Source: Flavobacterium sp. UBA807 (GTDB taxonomy: Bacteria; Bacteroidota; Bacteroidia; Flavobacteriales; Flavobacteriaceae). Taken from it: a DNA stretch of 7,130 nt. The stretch is taken from positions 1 to 7,130 of the forward strand of contig DBIH01000126.1 of NCBI GenBank assembly GCA_002296885.1. Direction: 5' to 3'. The notes beneath the pieces are model-generated. The model saw nothing but the letters and a program-made list of their open reading frames with translations, did no database searches and was not told where the DNA came from. Made by a program: the position numbers and the translations under genes. Each line of letters starts with the position of its first letter. Within the stretch, counting starts at the first letter, position 1. Shown piece after piece: positions 1 through 6,178 of this stretch.

Positions 1-1736
1 GTTTCGGTATCCAAGGGCTGAAGCGTTCTCAGATCAATCAAATCAGCGCTAATATCTGAATGTTTTGCCAATGTTTCTAAAGCCCAATGCACTCCGGCAC
101 CAAATGAAATAATCGTTACCTGAGTTCCTTCTTTCAATATAGCTGCTTTTCCAAACGGAATGGTGTAATAATCAGTCGGCACATCCTGATAAACCGAACG
201 GTACAATTGCTTGTGTTCAAAGTACATCACCGGATTAGGGTCGTTGATCGCTGTATTCAATAAACCTTTAGCATCATAAGGAAATGCCGGATAAACCACT
301 TTCAATCCCGGAGTTTTAGTAAACCAGGCTTCATTGGTCTGTGAATGGAAAGGTCCTGCCTGGGTTCCGCCACCACAAGGCATACGCACTACTACATCGG
401 CCTTTTCATTCCAACGGTAATGTTGCTTTGCCAAAAGATTTACAATTGGATTGAATCCTGTTGAAACGAAATCGGCAAACTGCATTTCAACCACTGCTTT
501 GTGTCCATTGATAGACAATCCCATTCCTGCAGAAACTACAGCGCTTTCACAGATCGGTGTGTTGCGTACTCTTTCTTTTCCAAACTGTACCACAAAGCCA
601 TCCGTAATCTTAAATGCCCCTCCATATTCAGCTATGTCCTGCCCCATAATCACAAGATTATCATGGCGTTCCATCGACTGTCTTAAGGCATTCGAAATGG
701 CGTCAACAACACGAATGTTTTCTGTTTTATCAGAAGGGCTAACTTTTTCAAAATCATAAGGTTTATAAACATCACCTAATTCTTCTTCTAAACTTGCAAT
801 AATATCTGGCTCTGCTTGGGTAATTGCCCAATTTTCATCTATTTCTTTCTTGATGGCTTTGGTAATTTTCTCATCTTCTTCATCAGAAAGAACACTGATT
901 CTTTGCAGATATTCTTTATAATTTGAAATCGGATCTTTAACCGCCCACATATCCATTAATTCCTGCGGAACATATTTTGTCCCACTCGCTTCTTCATGCC
1001 CACGCATTCTAAAAGTCTTAAACTCCAATAACACCGGACGTGGATTATCAACCATCGATGCTTTTAATTCAGCTATTTTGGTGTATACATCAAGAATGTT
1101 ATTCCCGTCAATGATGTGGCTTTCCATTCCGTAACCAATTCCTTTATCGGCAAGGTTTTCACAACGGTATTGTTCGTTTGTCGGAGTTGAAAGTCCGTAG
1201 CCATTATTCTCAATGATGAACAAGACAGGCAAATCCCATACAGCAGCAATGTTCAGTGCCTCGTGAAAATCTCCTTCTGAAGTCGCCCCTTCTCCGGTAA
1301 AGACAGCCGTAACTTTTCCGTTCTTTTTCAGTTTGTTGGCTAAGGCAATTCCATCGGCAACACCCATTTGTGGCCCTAAATGCGAAATCATTCCGATGAT
1401 TTTGAATTCCTGTGTACCAAAATGAAAACTTCTGTCTCGTCCTTTTGTAAAACCGGCTTTCTTTCCCTGCCATTGCGAGAACAATCGGTGCAACGGAATA
1501 TCACGACCGGTAAAAACACCAAGATTTCTATGCATGGGAAGAATGTATTCGTCTTTGTCCAAAGCAGCAGTTATTCCAACAGAAATCGCTTCCTGACCAA
1601 TACCTGAAAACCATTTGGATACTTTGCCCTGACGCAACAGGATGAGCATCTTTTCTTCTATTAGCCTTGGTTTTAATAATCTTTTATATAAGTCCAATAA
1701 CTGAACATTGGATAAATCTTTTCTGTCGAAATTCAT
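1..1736 (-). CDS. Fused 2-oxoacid dehydrogenase E1 component, alpha and beta in one chain (C-terminus beyond left edge)
   Basis: Thiamine-diphosphate (ThDP) E1 subunit of a 2-oxoacid dehydrogenase complex; it decarboxylates the 2-oxoacid and passes the acyl group to lipoyl-E2 in the cytoplasm. I read 578 codons from the ATG at 1736 to the edge with no stop. Residues 1 to about 330 are the alpha domain: MHRN near residue 67, the ThDP/Mg motif GEG at 148-150 (normally GDG) with [11 protein letters not shown] following, its partner NN at 177-178, and [13 protein letters not shown] near 240. A charged linker follows. The beta domain begins near residue 342 ([14 protein letters not shown], then [12 protein letters not shown]), with TPICE holding the likely ThDP-activating Glu397, and [11 protein letters not shown] with conserved His464. 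Fused chains of this type are usually about 650-690 residues, so roughly 80-100 are missing. The branched-chain (2-oxoisovalerate) form is the best guess; pyruvate or another 2-oxoacid is possible. It is transcribed divergently from the isomerase gene. Confidence 0.93.
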   Translation of the reverse strand, partial: MNFDRKDLSNVQLLDLYKRLLKPRLIEEKMLILLRQGKVSKWFSGIGQEAISVGITAALDKDEYILPMHRNLGVFTGRDIPLHRLFSQWQGKKAGFTKGRDRSFHFGTQEFKIIGMISHLGPQMGVADGIALANKLKKNGKVTAVFTGEGATSEGDFHEALNIAAVWDLPVLFIIENNGYGLSTPTNEQYRCENLADKGIGYGMESHIIDGNNILDVYTKIAELKASMVDNPRPVLLEFKTFRMRGHEEASGTKYVPQELMDMWAVKDPISNYKEYLQRISVLSDEEDEKITKAIKKEIDENWAITQAEPDIIASLEEELGDVYKPYDFEKVSPSDKTENIRVVDAISNALRQSMERHDNLVIMGQDIAEYGGAFKITDGFVVQFGKERVRNTPICESAVVSAGMGLSINGHKAVVEMQFADFVSTGFNPIVNLLAKQHYRWNEKADVVVRMPCGGGTQAGPFHSQTNEAWFTKTPGLKVVYPAFPYDAKGLLNTAINDPNPVMYFEHKQLYRSVYQDVPTDYYTIPFGKAAILKEGTQVTIISFGAGVHWALETLAKHSDISADLIDLRTLQPLDTE

Positions 1737-1756
1737 GTGTTTGTTTTTAAGCACGG

Positions 1757-1764
1757 CAAAAATA
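1757..1764 (-). promoter_or_regulatory. Bacteroidota-type -7 promoter element of the E1 gene
   Basis: On the minus strand this reads TATTTTTG followed by C, an exact match to TAnnTTTG, the element recognised by the Bacteroidota primary sigma factor. It ends 20 bases before the E1 ATG, which gives a leader of roughly 10-15 bases. No TTG-type -33 box is seen at the usual 17-23 base distance; the nearest TTG is about 32 bases upstream. Confidence 0.55.
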
Positions 1765-1772
1765 TGAAAACG

Positions 1773-1786
1773 ATTAGGAATCTAAT
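1773..1786. repeat. Small inverted repeat in the divergent spacer (possible operator)
   Basis: ATTAG and CTAAT form 5-base perfect arms around GAAT. The repeat lies just upstream of the minus-strand -7 element, about where its -33 region should be, so a bound protein could affect E1 transcription. Short AT-rich palindromes are common by chance in this kind of DNA, so a function is speculative. Confidence 0.2.
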
Positions 1787-1854
1787 AGTAATTATTCAAC
1801 ATAAATTTTTAATATTGTTATTGGAAAACTTTATTTTATTCATACATCAATCTA

Positions 1855-2481
1855 ATGAAATATATACTGATTTGCATCCTCGCCTTTTTTGTAATCTGTT
1901 GTAGCAAATCAACTTTTAATCCCGAGTGGACTAAGAAAACCGCTCCATCAACTTATACAGCACGTTTTGAAACATCCAAAGGAAATTTCGACATTGAGAT
2001 TACCCGCAAATGGTCGCCAGCGGCAGCCGATCGCTTGTATCAGGCATTGACCCATCACTTTTATGACAATCAGTATTTTTATAGGGTTGTGCCCAATTTT
2101 GTAGTGCAGTTCGGAAACATAGATACAATTGTTTACAAAAAATGGGAGAAATTTAAAGTGCCAGATGAGCCTGTCCTTAAGAGCAACCTAAAAGGCTATG
2201 TGAGTTATGCAAGAGATGGAAAAGAAACCCGCGGAAATGATTTGTTCATCAATCTAAAAGACAATGTCAGGCTGGATACTGTTAGCCCTAAAGATGTACG
2301 AGGCTATCCTCCTTTCGGTTATGTGACCAATGGTATGGATGTGGTTGAAAAATTATATTCGGGCTATGGTAATAAAACCCTTGATGCATACGATTCGCTA
2401 AGTGCCAACCGCAAAAAATACCTGGCGCTTTTCCCAAAACTCGACTCCATTAAAAAAGCATACATCATAAAGGATAAATAA
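1855..2481 (+). CDS. Cyclophilin-type peptidyl-prolyl cis-trans isomerase, lipoprotein
   Basis: Predicted to catalyse cis-trans isomerisation of prolyl bonds during folding of exported proteins. The 208-residue protein begins with a short signal peptide (residues 2-14, hydrophobic) ending in Cys15-Cys16, one of which is the likely lipidated residue. Ser-Lys-Ser follows, without an acidic surface-export signal, so periplasmic membrane anchoring is expected. The cyclophilin domain spans about residues 35-170: GNFDIEI, then FYRVVPNFVVQFGN with catalytic Arg77, Phe82 and Gln85, then SYARDGKETRGNDLFINL, and FGYVTNGMDVVEKL. Asp129 sits where many cyclophilins have Gln in the (S)QFFI segment, so activity may be altered. 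A lysine-rich tail of about 35 residues follows. There is no Shine-Dalgarno sequence; the only upstream promoter hint is the weak TAATATTG at 1810-1817. Family is clear; substrates are unknown. Confidence 0.9.
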   Translation: MKYILICILAFFVICCSKSTFNPEWTKKTAPSTYTARFETSKGNFDIEITRKWSPAAADRLYQALTHHFYDNQYFYRVVPNFVVQFGNIDTIVYKKWEKFKVPDEPVLKSNLKGYVSYARDGKETRGNDLFINLKDNVRLDTVSPKDVRGYPPFGYVTNGMDVVEKLYSGYGNKTLDAYDSLSANRKKYLALFPKLDSIKKAYIIKDK

Positions 2482-2525
2482 TTCAATCTTATCATTCCAT
2501 TAACAAACAAACCGTTTAAAAGCTC

Positions 2526-2533
2526 TATCTTTG
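2526..2533 (+). promoter_or_regulatory. Bacteroidota-type -7 promoter element of the oxygenase gene
   Basis: TATCTTTG followed by CG is an exact TAnnTTTG match. It lies 40 bases before the ATG at 2574 in the 92-base gap after the isomerase stop, which implies a leader of about 30-35 bases. No TTG is seen at the -33 position. It suggests that the oxygenase is transcribed separately from the isomerase gene. Confidence 0.55.
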
Positions 2534-2546
2534 CGCCTTTAAAAAC

Positions 2547-2558
2547 GGGAAGCTTCCC
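2547..2558. promoter_or_regulatory. Perfect 12-base palindrome in the oxygenase leader
   Basis: GGGAAGCTTCCC is its own reverse complement and stands out as GC-rich within A-rich flanks. It lies between the predicted transcription start (about 2538-2540) and the ATG at 2574. A dimeric repressor site is possible. As RNA it could make only a 4-base stem with a 4-base loop, and no T-tract follows on the plus strand, so it is not a convincing plus-strand terminator. Confidence 0.3.
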
Positions 2559-2573
2559 AAAAAACGTAATATT

Positions 2574-3527
2574 ATGCAACAAATCCCAAGTGTTGACTTA
2601 CGTGATTTCCTGTCGGATGATCCGGCACGTAAACAAAAGTTTGTAAATGAAATCGGAAAAGCCTACGAAGACATCGGCTTCGTAGCATTGAAAGGTCATT
2701 TTTTAGATGACAAACTGGTAGAGAGTTTATACGATGAAGTCCGCGACTTCTTCAACCTTCCGCTCGAAACCAAAAAAAAGTATGAAATCCCCGGAATTGG
2801 CGGACAGAGAGGTTATGTTTCCTTCGGAAAAGAATCAGCCAAAGGTCGTTCTGCAGGTGATTTAAAAGAGTTTTGGCATTTTGGACAGTACGTTAGCGAA
2901 GGTTCCAAATATGCCGGTCAGTATCCTGACAATGTAGAAGTTTCTGAATTGCCTAAGTTTAATACTGTTGGCAAAGAAGCTTACAAAATGATTGAAAAAA
3001 CCGGAGTTTATGTGTTAAGAGCTTTGGCTCTACATCTTGGTTTGGATGAATTCTACTTTGACCAATTCGTAAAAGACGGAAACAGCATCCTGCGACCAAT
3101 TCATTACCCACCAATTACCGATGAACCTAAAGACGGAGCCGTTCGTGCTGCAGCACATGGCGACATCAACCTGATTACGCTTTTAATGGGTGCTCAGGGC
3201 AAAGGTTTACAGGTAATGAACCATGACGGTGAATGGGTTGACGCGATGGCTGAACCAGACGAATTGATGATAAATGTTGGAGATATGTTGTCAAGACATA
3301 CCAATAACCGATTAAAATCAACAATCCACCAAGTAGTAAATCCTGCAAGGGAATTATGGGGTTCATCCCGATATTCTATTCCGTTTTTCATGCACCCAGT
3401 AAGTGATATGTCATTAAATTGTTTGCCCGAATGTATTGATGCTGAACATCCTAAACAATATGAAGATACAACCGCTGGTGAATTCCTTCACGAAAGATTG
3501 GTAGAATTAGGCTTAATCAAAAAATAA
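2574..3527 (+). CDS. Isopenicillin N synthase-like, 2-oxoglutarate/Fe(II)-dependent oxygenase
   Basis: Non-haem iron oxygenase of 317 residues, a usual length for the isopenicillin N synthase / 2-oxoglutarate dioxygenase superfamily; predicted cytoplasmic, substrate unknown. The N-terminal dioxygenase domain (about residues 4-125) starts IPSVDLRDF and contains YEDIGFVAL and the GQRGYVSFGKE segment near 77-87. The catalytic jelly-roll spans about 170-280 and holds the full iron triad: His195 and Asp197 (AAHGDINLITLL) and His252 (STIHQVVNP). RYS at 266-268 matches the Arg-x-Ser motif that binds the 2-oxoglutarate carboxylate, or the substrate carboxylate in isopenicillin N synthase itself. No peptide synthetase or other biosynthetic partner lies nearby, so a penicillin role is not supported. 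It has its own -7 element upstream and a hairpin terminator just downstream. The ATG at 2574 places the domain start normally. Confidence 0.9.
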   Translation: MQQIPSVDLRDFLSDDPARKQKFVNEIGKAYEDIGFVALKGHFLDDKLVESLYDEVRDFFNLPLETKKKYEIPGIGGQRGYVSFGKESAKGRSAGDLKEFWHFGQYVSEGSKYAGQYPDNVEVSELPKFNTVGKEAYKMIEKTGVYVLRALALHLGLDEFYFDQFVKDGNSILRPIHYPPITDEPKDGAVRAAAHGDINLITLLMGAQGKGLQVMNHDGEWVDAMAEPDELMINVGDMLSRHTNNRLKSTIHQVVNPARELWGSSRYSIPFFMHPVSDMSLNCLPECIDAEHPKQYEDTTAGEFLHERLVELGLIKK

Positions 3528-3532
3528 ATCTA

Positions 3533-3540
3533 TATCTTTG
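3533..3540 (+). promoter_or_regulatory. -7-like element between the oxygenase stop and its terminator
   Basis: TATCTTTG is an exact TAnnTTTG match (the same octamer as before the oxygenase gene), starting 6 bases after the stop codon. A transcript starting about 3545-3547 would run straight into the hairpin at 3553-3582. It is therefore either a chance match or a promoter for an attenuated yciH leader. No -33 TTG at normal spacing is visible. Confidence 0.3.
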
Positions 3541-3552
3541 AACTTAGTAATT

Positions 3553-3587
3553 TCCAAATCTCGATTGGCGTCGAGGTTTGGATTTTT
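3553..3587 (+). terminator. Rho-independent terminator after the oxygenase gene
   Basis: The arms CCAAATCTCGA (3554-3564) and TCGAGGTTTGG (3571-3581) pair over 11 bases with a single U-G wobble, plus a closing T-A pair (3553/3582), around the 6-base loop TTGGCG. TTTTT follows directly at 3583-3587, then two more T-runs. It sits 26 bases after the oxygenase stop codon and 21 bases before the yciH start. Confidence 0.85.
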
Positions 3588-3595
3588 ACTTTTTG
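3565..3595 (+). promoter_or_regulatory. Possible yciH promoter overlapping the terminator
   Basis: TTG at 3565-3567 (in the terminator loop) is followed after 19 bases by TACTTTTTG at 3587-3595, which resembles TAnnTTTG with one extra T. The predicted start would be only a few bases before the ATG at 3608. The spacing fits a Bacteroidota promoter, but the -7 match is imperfect. Confidence 0.25.
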
Positions 3596-3607
3596 CATTT
3601 TTTACAC

Positions 3608-3940
3608 ATGGATTTACAAGATCAACTAAAAAAACTTTTTCCCGACCATCAGCCTTCTAACGAACCTGAAGTTGTTGAGCAACATGACCATGAATTATTC
3701 ATTCAAAAAGAACCAATGATCTGCAAGTATGAAAAACGTAAAGGTAAAGCCACAACCATCATCGAAGGTTACGAAGGAAGCGATGAAGATTTCAAACTTT
3801 TGGCTAAAGAATTAAAAACCAAACTCAGTGTTGGCGGAACTTTTAAAGACGGAGCAATCATCATTCAGGGCGATTACCGCGATAAAATAATGAACTTACT
3901 CAAAGACAAAGGCTTTAAAACAAAGCGTGTCGGAGGATAA
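3608..3940 (+). CDS. yciH: YciH/SUI1-family translation initiation factor (eIF1-like)
   Basis: Small bacterial relative of eukaryotic eIF1; YciH of Escherichia coli is thought to act on the small ribosomal subunit during initiation. The 110-residue length matches YciH (about 108). Residues 1-38 form a poorly conserved, acidic N-terminus. The SUI1 fold covers about 40-110, with a basic KRKGKATTIIEGYEG segment (43-57), DEDFKLLAKELKTKLSVGG (59-77), KDGAIIIQGDYRDKI (80-94) and a C-terminal Gly-Gly (109-110), all close to E. coli YciH. I use the ATG at 3608: an upstream in-frame TTG at 3578 would begin inside the terminator and add an implausible Phe/His-rich stretch. There is no Shine-Dalgarno sequence. 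The phosphorylase gene follows after 31 bases, probably in the same transcript. Confidence 0.92.
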   Translation: MDLQDQLKKLFPDHQPSNEPEVVEQHDHELFIQKEPMICKYEKRKGKATTIIEGYEGSDEDFKLLAKELKTKLSVGGTFKDGAIIIQGDYRDKIMNLLKDKGFKTKRVGG

Positions 3941-3971
3941 AAATAATTAAGAATAAAATAAATTACCAACC

Positions 3972-4838
3972 ATGATTAAATCATCAGAATTAATATTAAA
4001 CCCAGACGGAAGCGTTTATCACTTAAACCTGAGACCCGAACATATTGCACACGACATCATCTTCGTAGGAGACCAAAACCGTGTTGAAAAAATCACACAG
4101 TTCTTTGATAAGATAGAATTCTCTACACAAAAACGCGAATTCAAAACCCAAACCGGAATATACAAAGGCAAAAGAATTACCGTAATGTCAACCGGAATTG
4201 GTCCGGATAACATCGATATTACGATGAACGAACTCGATGCCTTGGTCAATATCGATTTGGAAACGCGTAAACCAAAGAAAGAATTGACTTCTTTAAATAT
4301 TGTGCGCATCGGAACTTCGGGTTCATTACAGAATGATATTCCGGTTGACAGCTTCGTAATGGGCGAATTTGGCTTGGGCTTGGATAATATGATGCGTTCG
4401 TATTTAATTGAAGATATCGTTGAAAAAGACATGGAAAAAGCCTTCATCAAACACACCAACTGGGATTTGAAAAAAGGAACGCCATACATTTTTGCTTGTT
4501 CCGAGGCAATGAAAAACAAATTCGACAGCGACCAAATTCACAAGGGAATTACTGGAACTGCCGGAGGTTTTTACGGACCACAAGGCCGTGTGCTACGTCT
4601 TGAAATTCAGGATCCTGAACTAAACAGCAAGATGGATAACTTTAAATTCGGCGATACCCGAATGGCAAATCTCGAAATGGAAACCTCCGCTATTTATGGC
4701 CTTGGCAAGCTTTTGGGACACAACTGTCTTTCATTAAATGCAATCATTGCCAATCGCGCCAACGGAACTTTTAGTGACGATCCGTACAAAGCGGTTGATG
4801 CCTTGATTCAGTATACCTTAGGAAAGTTTGCAGAGTAA
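3972..4838 (+). CDS. Nucleoside phosphorylase, uridine phosphorylase-like (NP-I family)
   Basis: Predicted to cleave a nucleoside with phosphate into free base and (deoxy)ribose-1-phosphate for pyrimidine salvage in the cytoplasm. The 288-residue protein has the NP-I motifs in order: GDQNRVEKI (33-41, with phosphate-binding Gly33 and Arg37), STGIGPDNIDITMNEL (73-88), RIGTSGSLQ (112-120, phosphate contacts Arg112 and Thr115), FYGPQGR (200-206), and NLEMETSA (233-240, with Glu235, Met236 and Glu237 at the ribose site). Gln204 and Arg206 align with the residues that recognise uracil in E. coli Udp, which favours a pyrimidine substrate. It is longer than E. coli Udp (about 253 residues), with extra sequence around 92-106 and 215-228. 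No promoter element is seen in the 31-base gap from yciH, so co-transcription is likely. Substrate specificity is inferred. Confidence 0.88.
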   Translation: MIKSSELILNPDGSVYHLNLRPEHIAHDIIFVGDQNRVEKITQFFDKIEFSTQKREFKTQTGIYKGKRITVMSTGIGPDNIDITMNELDALVNIDLETRKPKKELTSLNIVRIGTSGSLQNDIPVDSFVMGEFGLGLDNMMRSYLIEDIVEKDMEKAFIKHTNWDLKKGTPYIFACSEAMKNKFDSDQIHKGITGTAGGFYGPQGRVLRLEIQDPELNSKMDNFKFGDTRMANLEMETSAIYGLGKLLGHNCLSLNAIIANRANGTFSDDPYKAVDALIQYTLGKFAE

Positions 4839-4840
4839 TT

Positions 4841-5027
4841 TTAGGAGCTAATCCCGCTGTCGCGAGTCGCTTTTTTCTGGTTCTCGATACTTTTGTTTCC
4901 TTCGGCTGTCACTTTCACTCAAGTCGTCACTTCGAGTGTCTCGTCGTTTGAGACGAGATGTATCGAGAAGCGAAACAAAAACTCGAACTGACGAAAAAGA
5001 GCTCCAACAATCGCTCCATCGGGGCTA
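4841..5027. repeat. Structured intergenic element with several inverted repeats, probably a dispersed flavobacterial repeat
   Basis: This stretch fills almost the whole gap between the phosphorylase and the first acetyltransferase and has no credible ORF. Its ends are TTAGGAGCTAATCCCGCT and, read on the minus strand, TAGCCCCGATGGAGCG; end sequences like these recur between genes in flavobacterial genomes as I remember them. GGAGCT (4844-4849) pairs with AGCTCC (5000-5005). Inside are TTCTCGATAC/GTATCGAGAA (4881-4890/4960-4969), TTTTGTTTC/GAAACAAAA (4891-4899/4972-4980), CGTCACTTCGAGT/ACTCGAACTGACG (4925-4937/4981-4993, one mismatch), and a hairpin TCTCGTC/GACGAGA (4939-4945/4952-4958). There is no transposase and I saw no obvious target-site duplication. 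It may end the phosphorylase transcript: GCGAGTCGC then TTTTTT at 4863-4876 is a weak terminator-like piece. Confidence 0.7.
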
Positions 5028-5039
5028 AAAAAATTTCAA

Positions 5040-5570
5040 ATGGACTTAATTCTTGAAACCGAACGCCTCACTATGCGCCCATTAGAGCTTTCTGATGTTG
5101 ATGGTTTCTTTGCTATGAATGATAATCCGAATGTGAATATTTATCTTCGAAATCCTGTCAGGACTAAAGCTGAAGCAGAAGCCTATGTTCAGAAAATCAT
5201 CAATGAATATCATAGAAACGGCATATCTCGGTTTGCTGTATTTCTAAAAGAGAACAAAAGGCTTATTGGTTTTTCAGGACTTAAATACAGAGACACAGAA
5301 GAAAACGGCTATAACAATTTCTATGACTTGGGCTATCGTTTTGCTGAAGACCAATGGCGAAAAGGTTTTGCTACCGAAGCCGCACTTGCTTGGCTCGATT
5401 ACGGATTCAACACGATGAACCTTCCTGTCATCCATGCTTCTGCCGTCAGTGATAATGTTGGTTCAAATACCGTTTTACGTAAACTTGGCTTTGAGTTCAC
5501 CAATGAATATATGGTAAATAATTCACTGCACAGTTGGTACAAATTTGGCAAACACAATTTTAAAAGATGA
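5040..5570 (+). CDS. GNAT-family N-acetyltransferase, RimJ/RimL-like (first of a tandem pair)
   Basis: Acetyl-CoA-dependent N-acetyltransferase of 176 residues, a normal length for the RimJ/RimL (Acetyltransf_3) group, which acetylates protein N-termini or small amines; the substrate here is unknown. It opens with the characteristic LILETERLTMRPLELSD (3-19). The acetyl-CoA-binding motif A is LGYRFAEDQWRKGFATEA (97-114), with pyrophosphate-loop residues Arg107, Gly109 and Ala111. Motif B includes DNVGSNTVLRKLGFEF (138-153) with conserved Asn143. The intergenic repeat ends only 12 bases before the ATG, so the promoter must lie within the repeat or upstream of it. The stop overlaps the start of the next, paralogous gene, which implies one transcript and translational coupling. 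Confidence 0.9.
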   Translation: MDLILETERLTMRPLELSDVDGFFAMNDNPNVNIYLRNPVRTKAEAEAYVQKIINEYHRNGISRFAVFLKENKRLIGFSGLKYRDTEENGYNNFYDLGYRFAEDQWRKGFATEAALAWLDYGFNTMNLPVIHASAVSDNVGSNTVLRKLGFEFTNEYMVNNSLHSWYKFGKHNFKR

Positions 5571-6109
5571 ACCTAATTCTCGAAACGGAAAGATTGTTAT
5601 TTCGCCCATTAGAACTTTCTGATGCTGAAGACATGTTTGCTATGGATAAAAATCCGGCGGTACATAAATACCTCTGGCAGAAACCTTTTCAGGATATAGA
5701 AGAAAGCATCAAAATAATACAATACGTAAGAGAGCAATACGAAGCCAACAACATTGGACGTTTTGCAACAATCATAAAGCAAACCGGAGAGTTCATCGGC
5801 TGGACGGGAATAAAGTTTGTTGACAACCATATCGAAAACGGAAACACCAATTTTTTTGATTACGGTTACAGGCTAAATGAAAAATTCTGGGGAAAAGGCT
5901 ATGCTACCGAAGCAACAAAACTTTGGCTTGATTATGGTCTGAACCAAATGAACATTGACAAAATACACGCTTACACTCATGGTGAAAACATTGCCTCGAA
6001 TACCGTTTTAAAAAAGACAGGCATGACCTTCATGGAAACCTACATTGCTGAAGATGGTGTAAAATGGAACTGGTGGTTAATTGAAAAAAAACAAGAACAT
6101 AGAATATAG
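5567..6109 (+). CDS. GNAT-family N-acetyltransferase, RimJ/RimL-like (second of a tandem pair)
   Basis: Paralogue of the preceding gene: 180 residues, about 45-50% identical by my eye alignment, with the same opening (LILETERL..RPLELSD), the same motif A (YGYRLNEKFWGKGYATEA, residues 99-116; Gly109, Gly111, Ala113) and the same WLDYG.N.MN and SNTVLKK segments. The two differ in the substrate-facing stretch at about 36-60 and at the C-terminus, where this one has a Trp-rich end (VKWNWWLIEKK). The different termini suggest different substrates. The ATG overlaps the upstream TGA by 4 bases (ATGA). DNA identity is also visible near the starts (CGCCCATTAGA then CTTTCTGATG in both), which supports tandem duplication. 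The actual substrate is unknown. Confidence 0.9.
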   Translation: MNLILETERLLFRPLELSDAEDMFAMDKNPAVHKYLWQKPFQDIEESIKIIQYVREQYEANNIGRFATIIKQTGEFIGWTGIKFVDNHIENGNTNFFDYGYRLNEKFWGKGYATEATKLWLDYGLNQMNIDKIHAYTHGENIASNTVLKKTGMTFMETYIAEDGVKWNWWLIEKKQEHRI

Positions 6110-6112
6110 AAA

Positions 6113-6165
6113 AAAGAAAATAAACATTATTCAGAAAAGTCTATTCTCCATACTCTATTTTCTTT
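6113..6165. repeat. AT-rich inverted repeat after the acetyltransferase pair (weak terminator candidate)
   Basis: AAAGAAAATA (6113-6122) and TATTTTCTTT (6156-6165) are perfect 10-base inverted arms separated by 33 bases, in the 69-base gap before the next gene. The arms are nearly all A/T and the loop is long, so a stable terminator is doubtful and chance is a real possibility. Confidence 0.25.
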
Positions 6166-6178
6166 AATCTTTAAAAAT

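Noticed and set aside
451..759. Plus-strand ORF of 102 codons (and others at 501-686 and 1380-1607, and a minus-strand ORF at 1210-1473)
   Set aside because: All lie inside the E1 coding region in other frames. The E1 frame carries clear family motifs throughout, while these translations resemble no known family.
2512..2548. CCGTTT/AAACGG inverted arms flanking the oxygenase promoter
   Set aside because: The arms are only 6 bases, AT-biased and 25 bases apart, which is easily expected by chance.
3578..3607. Upstream TTG start adding 10 residues to YciH
   Set aside because: It would begin within the terminator stem and translate the T-rich tail. The ATG at 3608 gives the family's normal length.
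4019..4519. Minus-strand ORF of 166 codons
   Set aside because: It is opposite the nucleoside phosphorylase, which has conserved motifs across its whole length. The antisense translation shows no recognisable domain and has no promoter of its own.
4841..5027. CRISPR array or insertion sequence in the gap before the acetyltransferases
   Set aside because: There are no regularly spaced direct repeats, no transposase frame and no obvious target-site duplication; the inverted arms fit a small dispersed palindromic element better.
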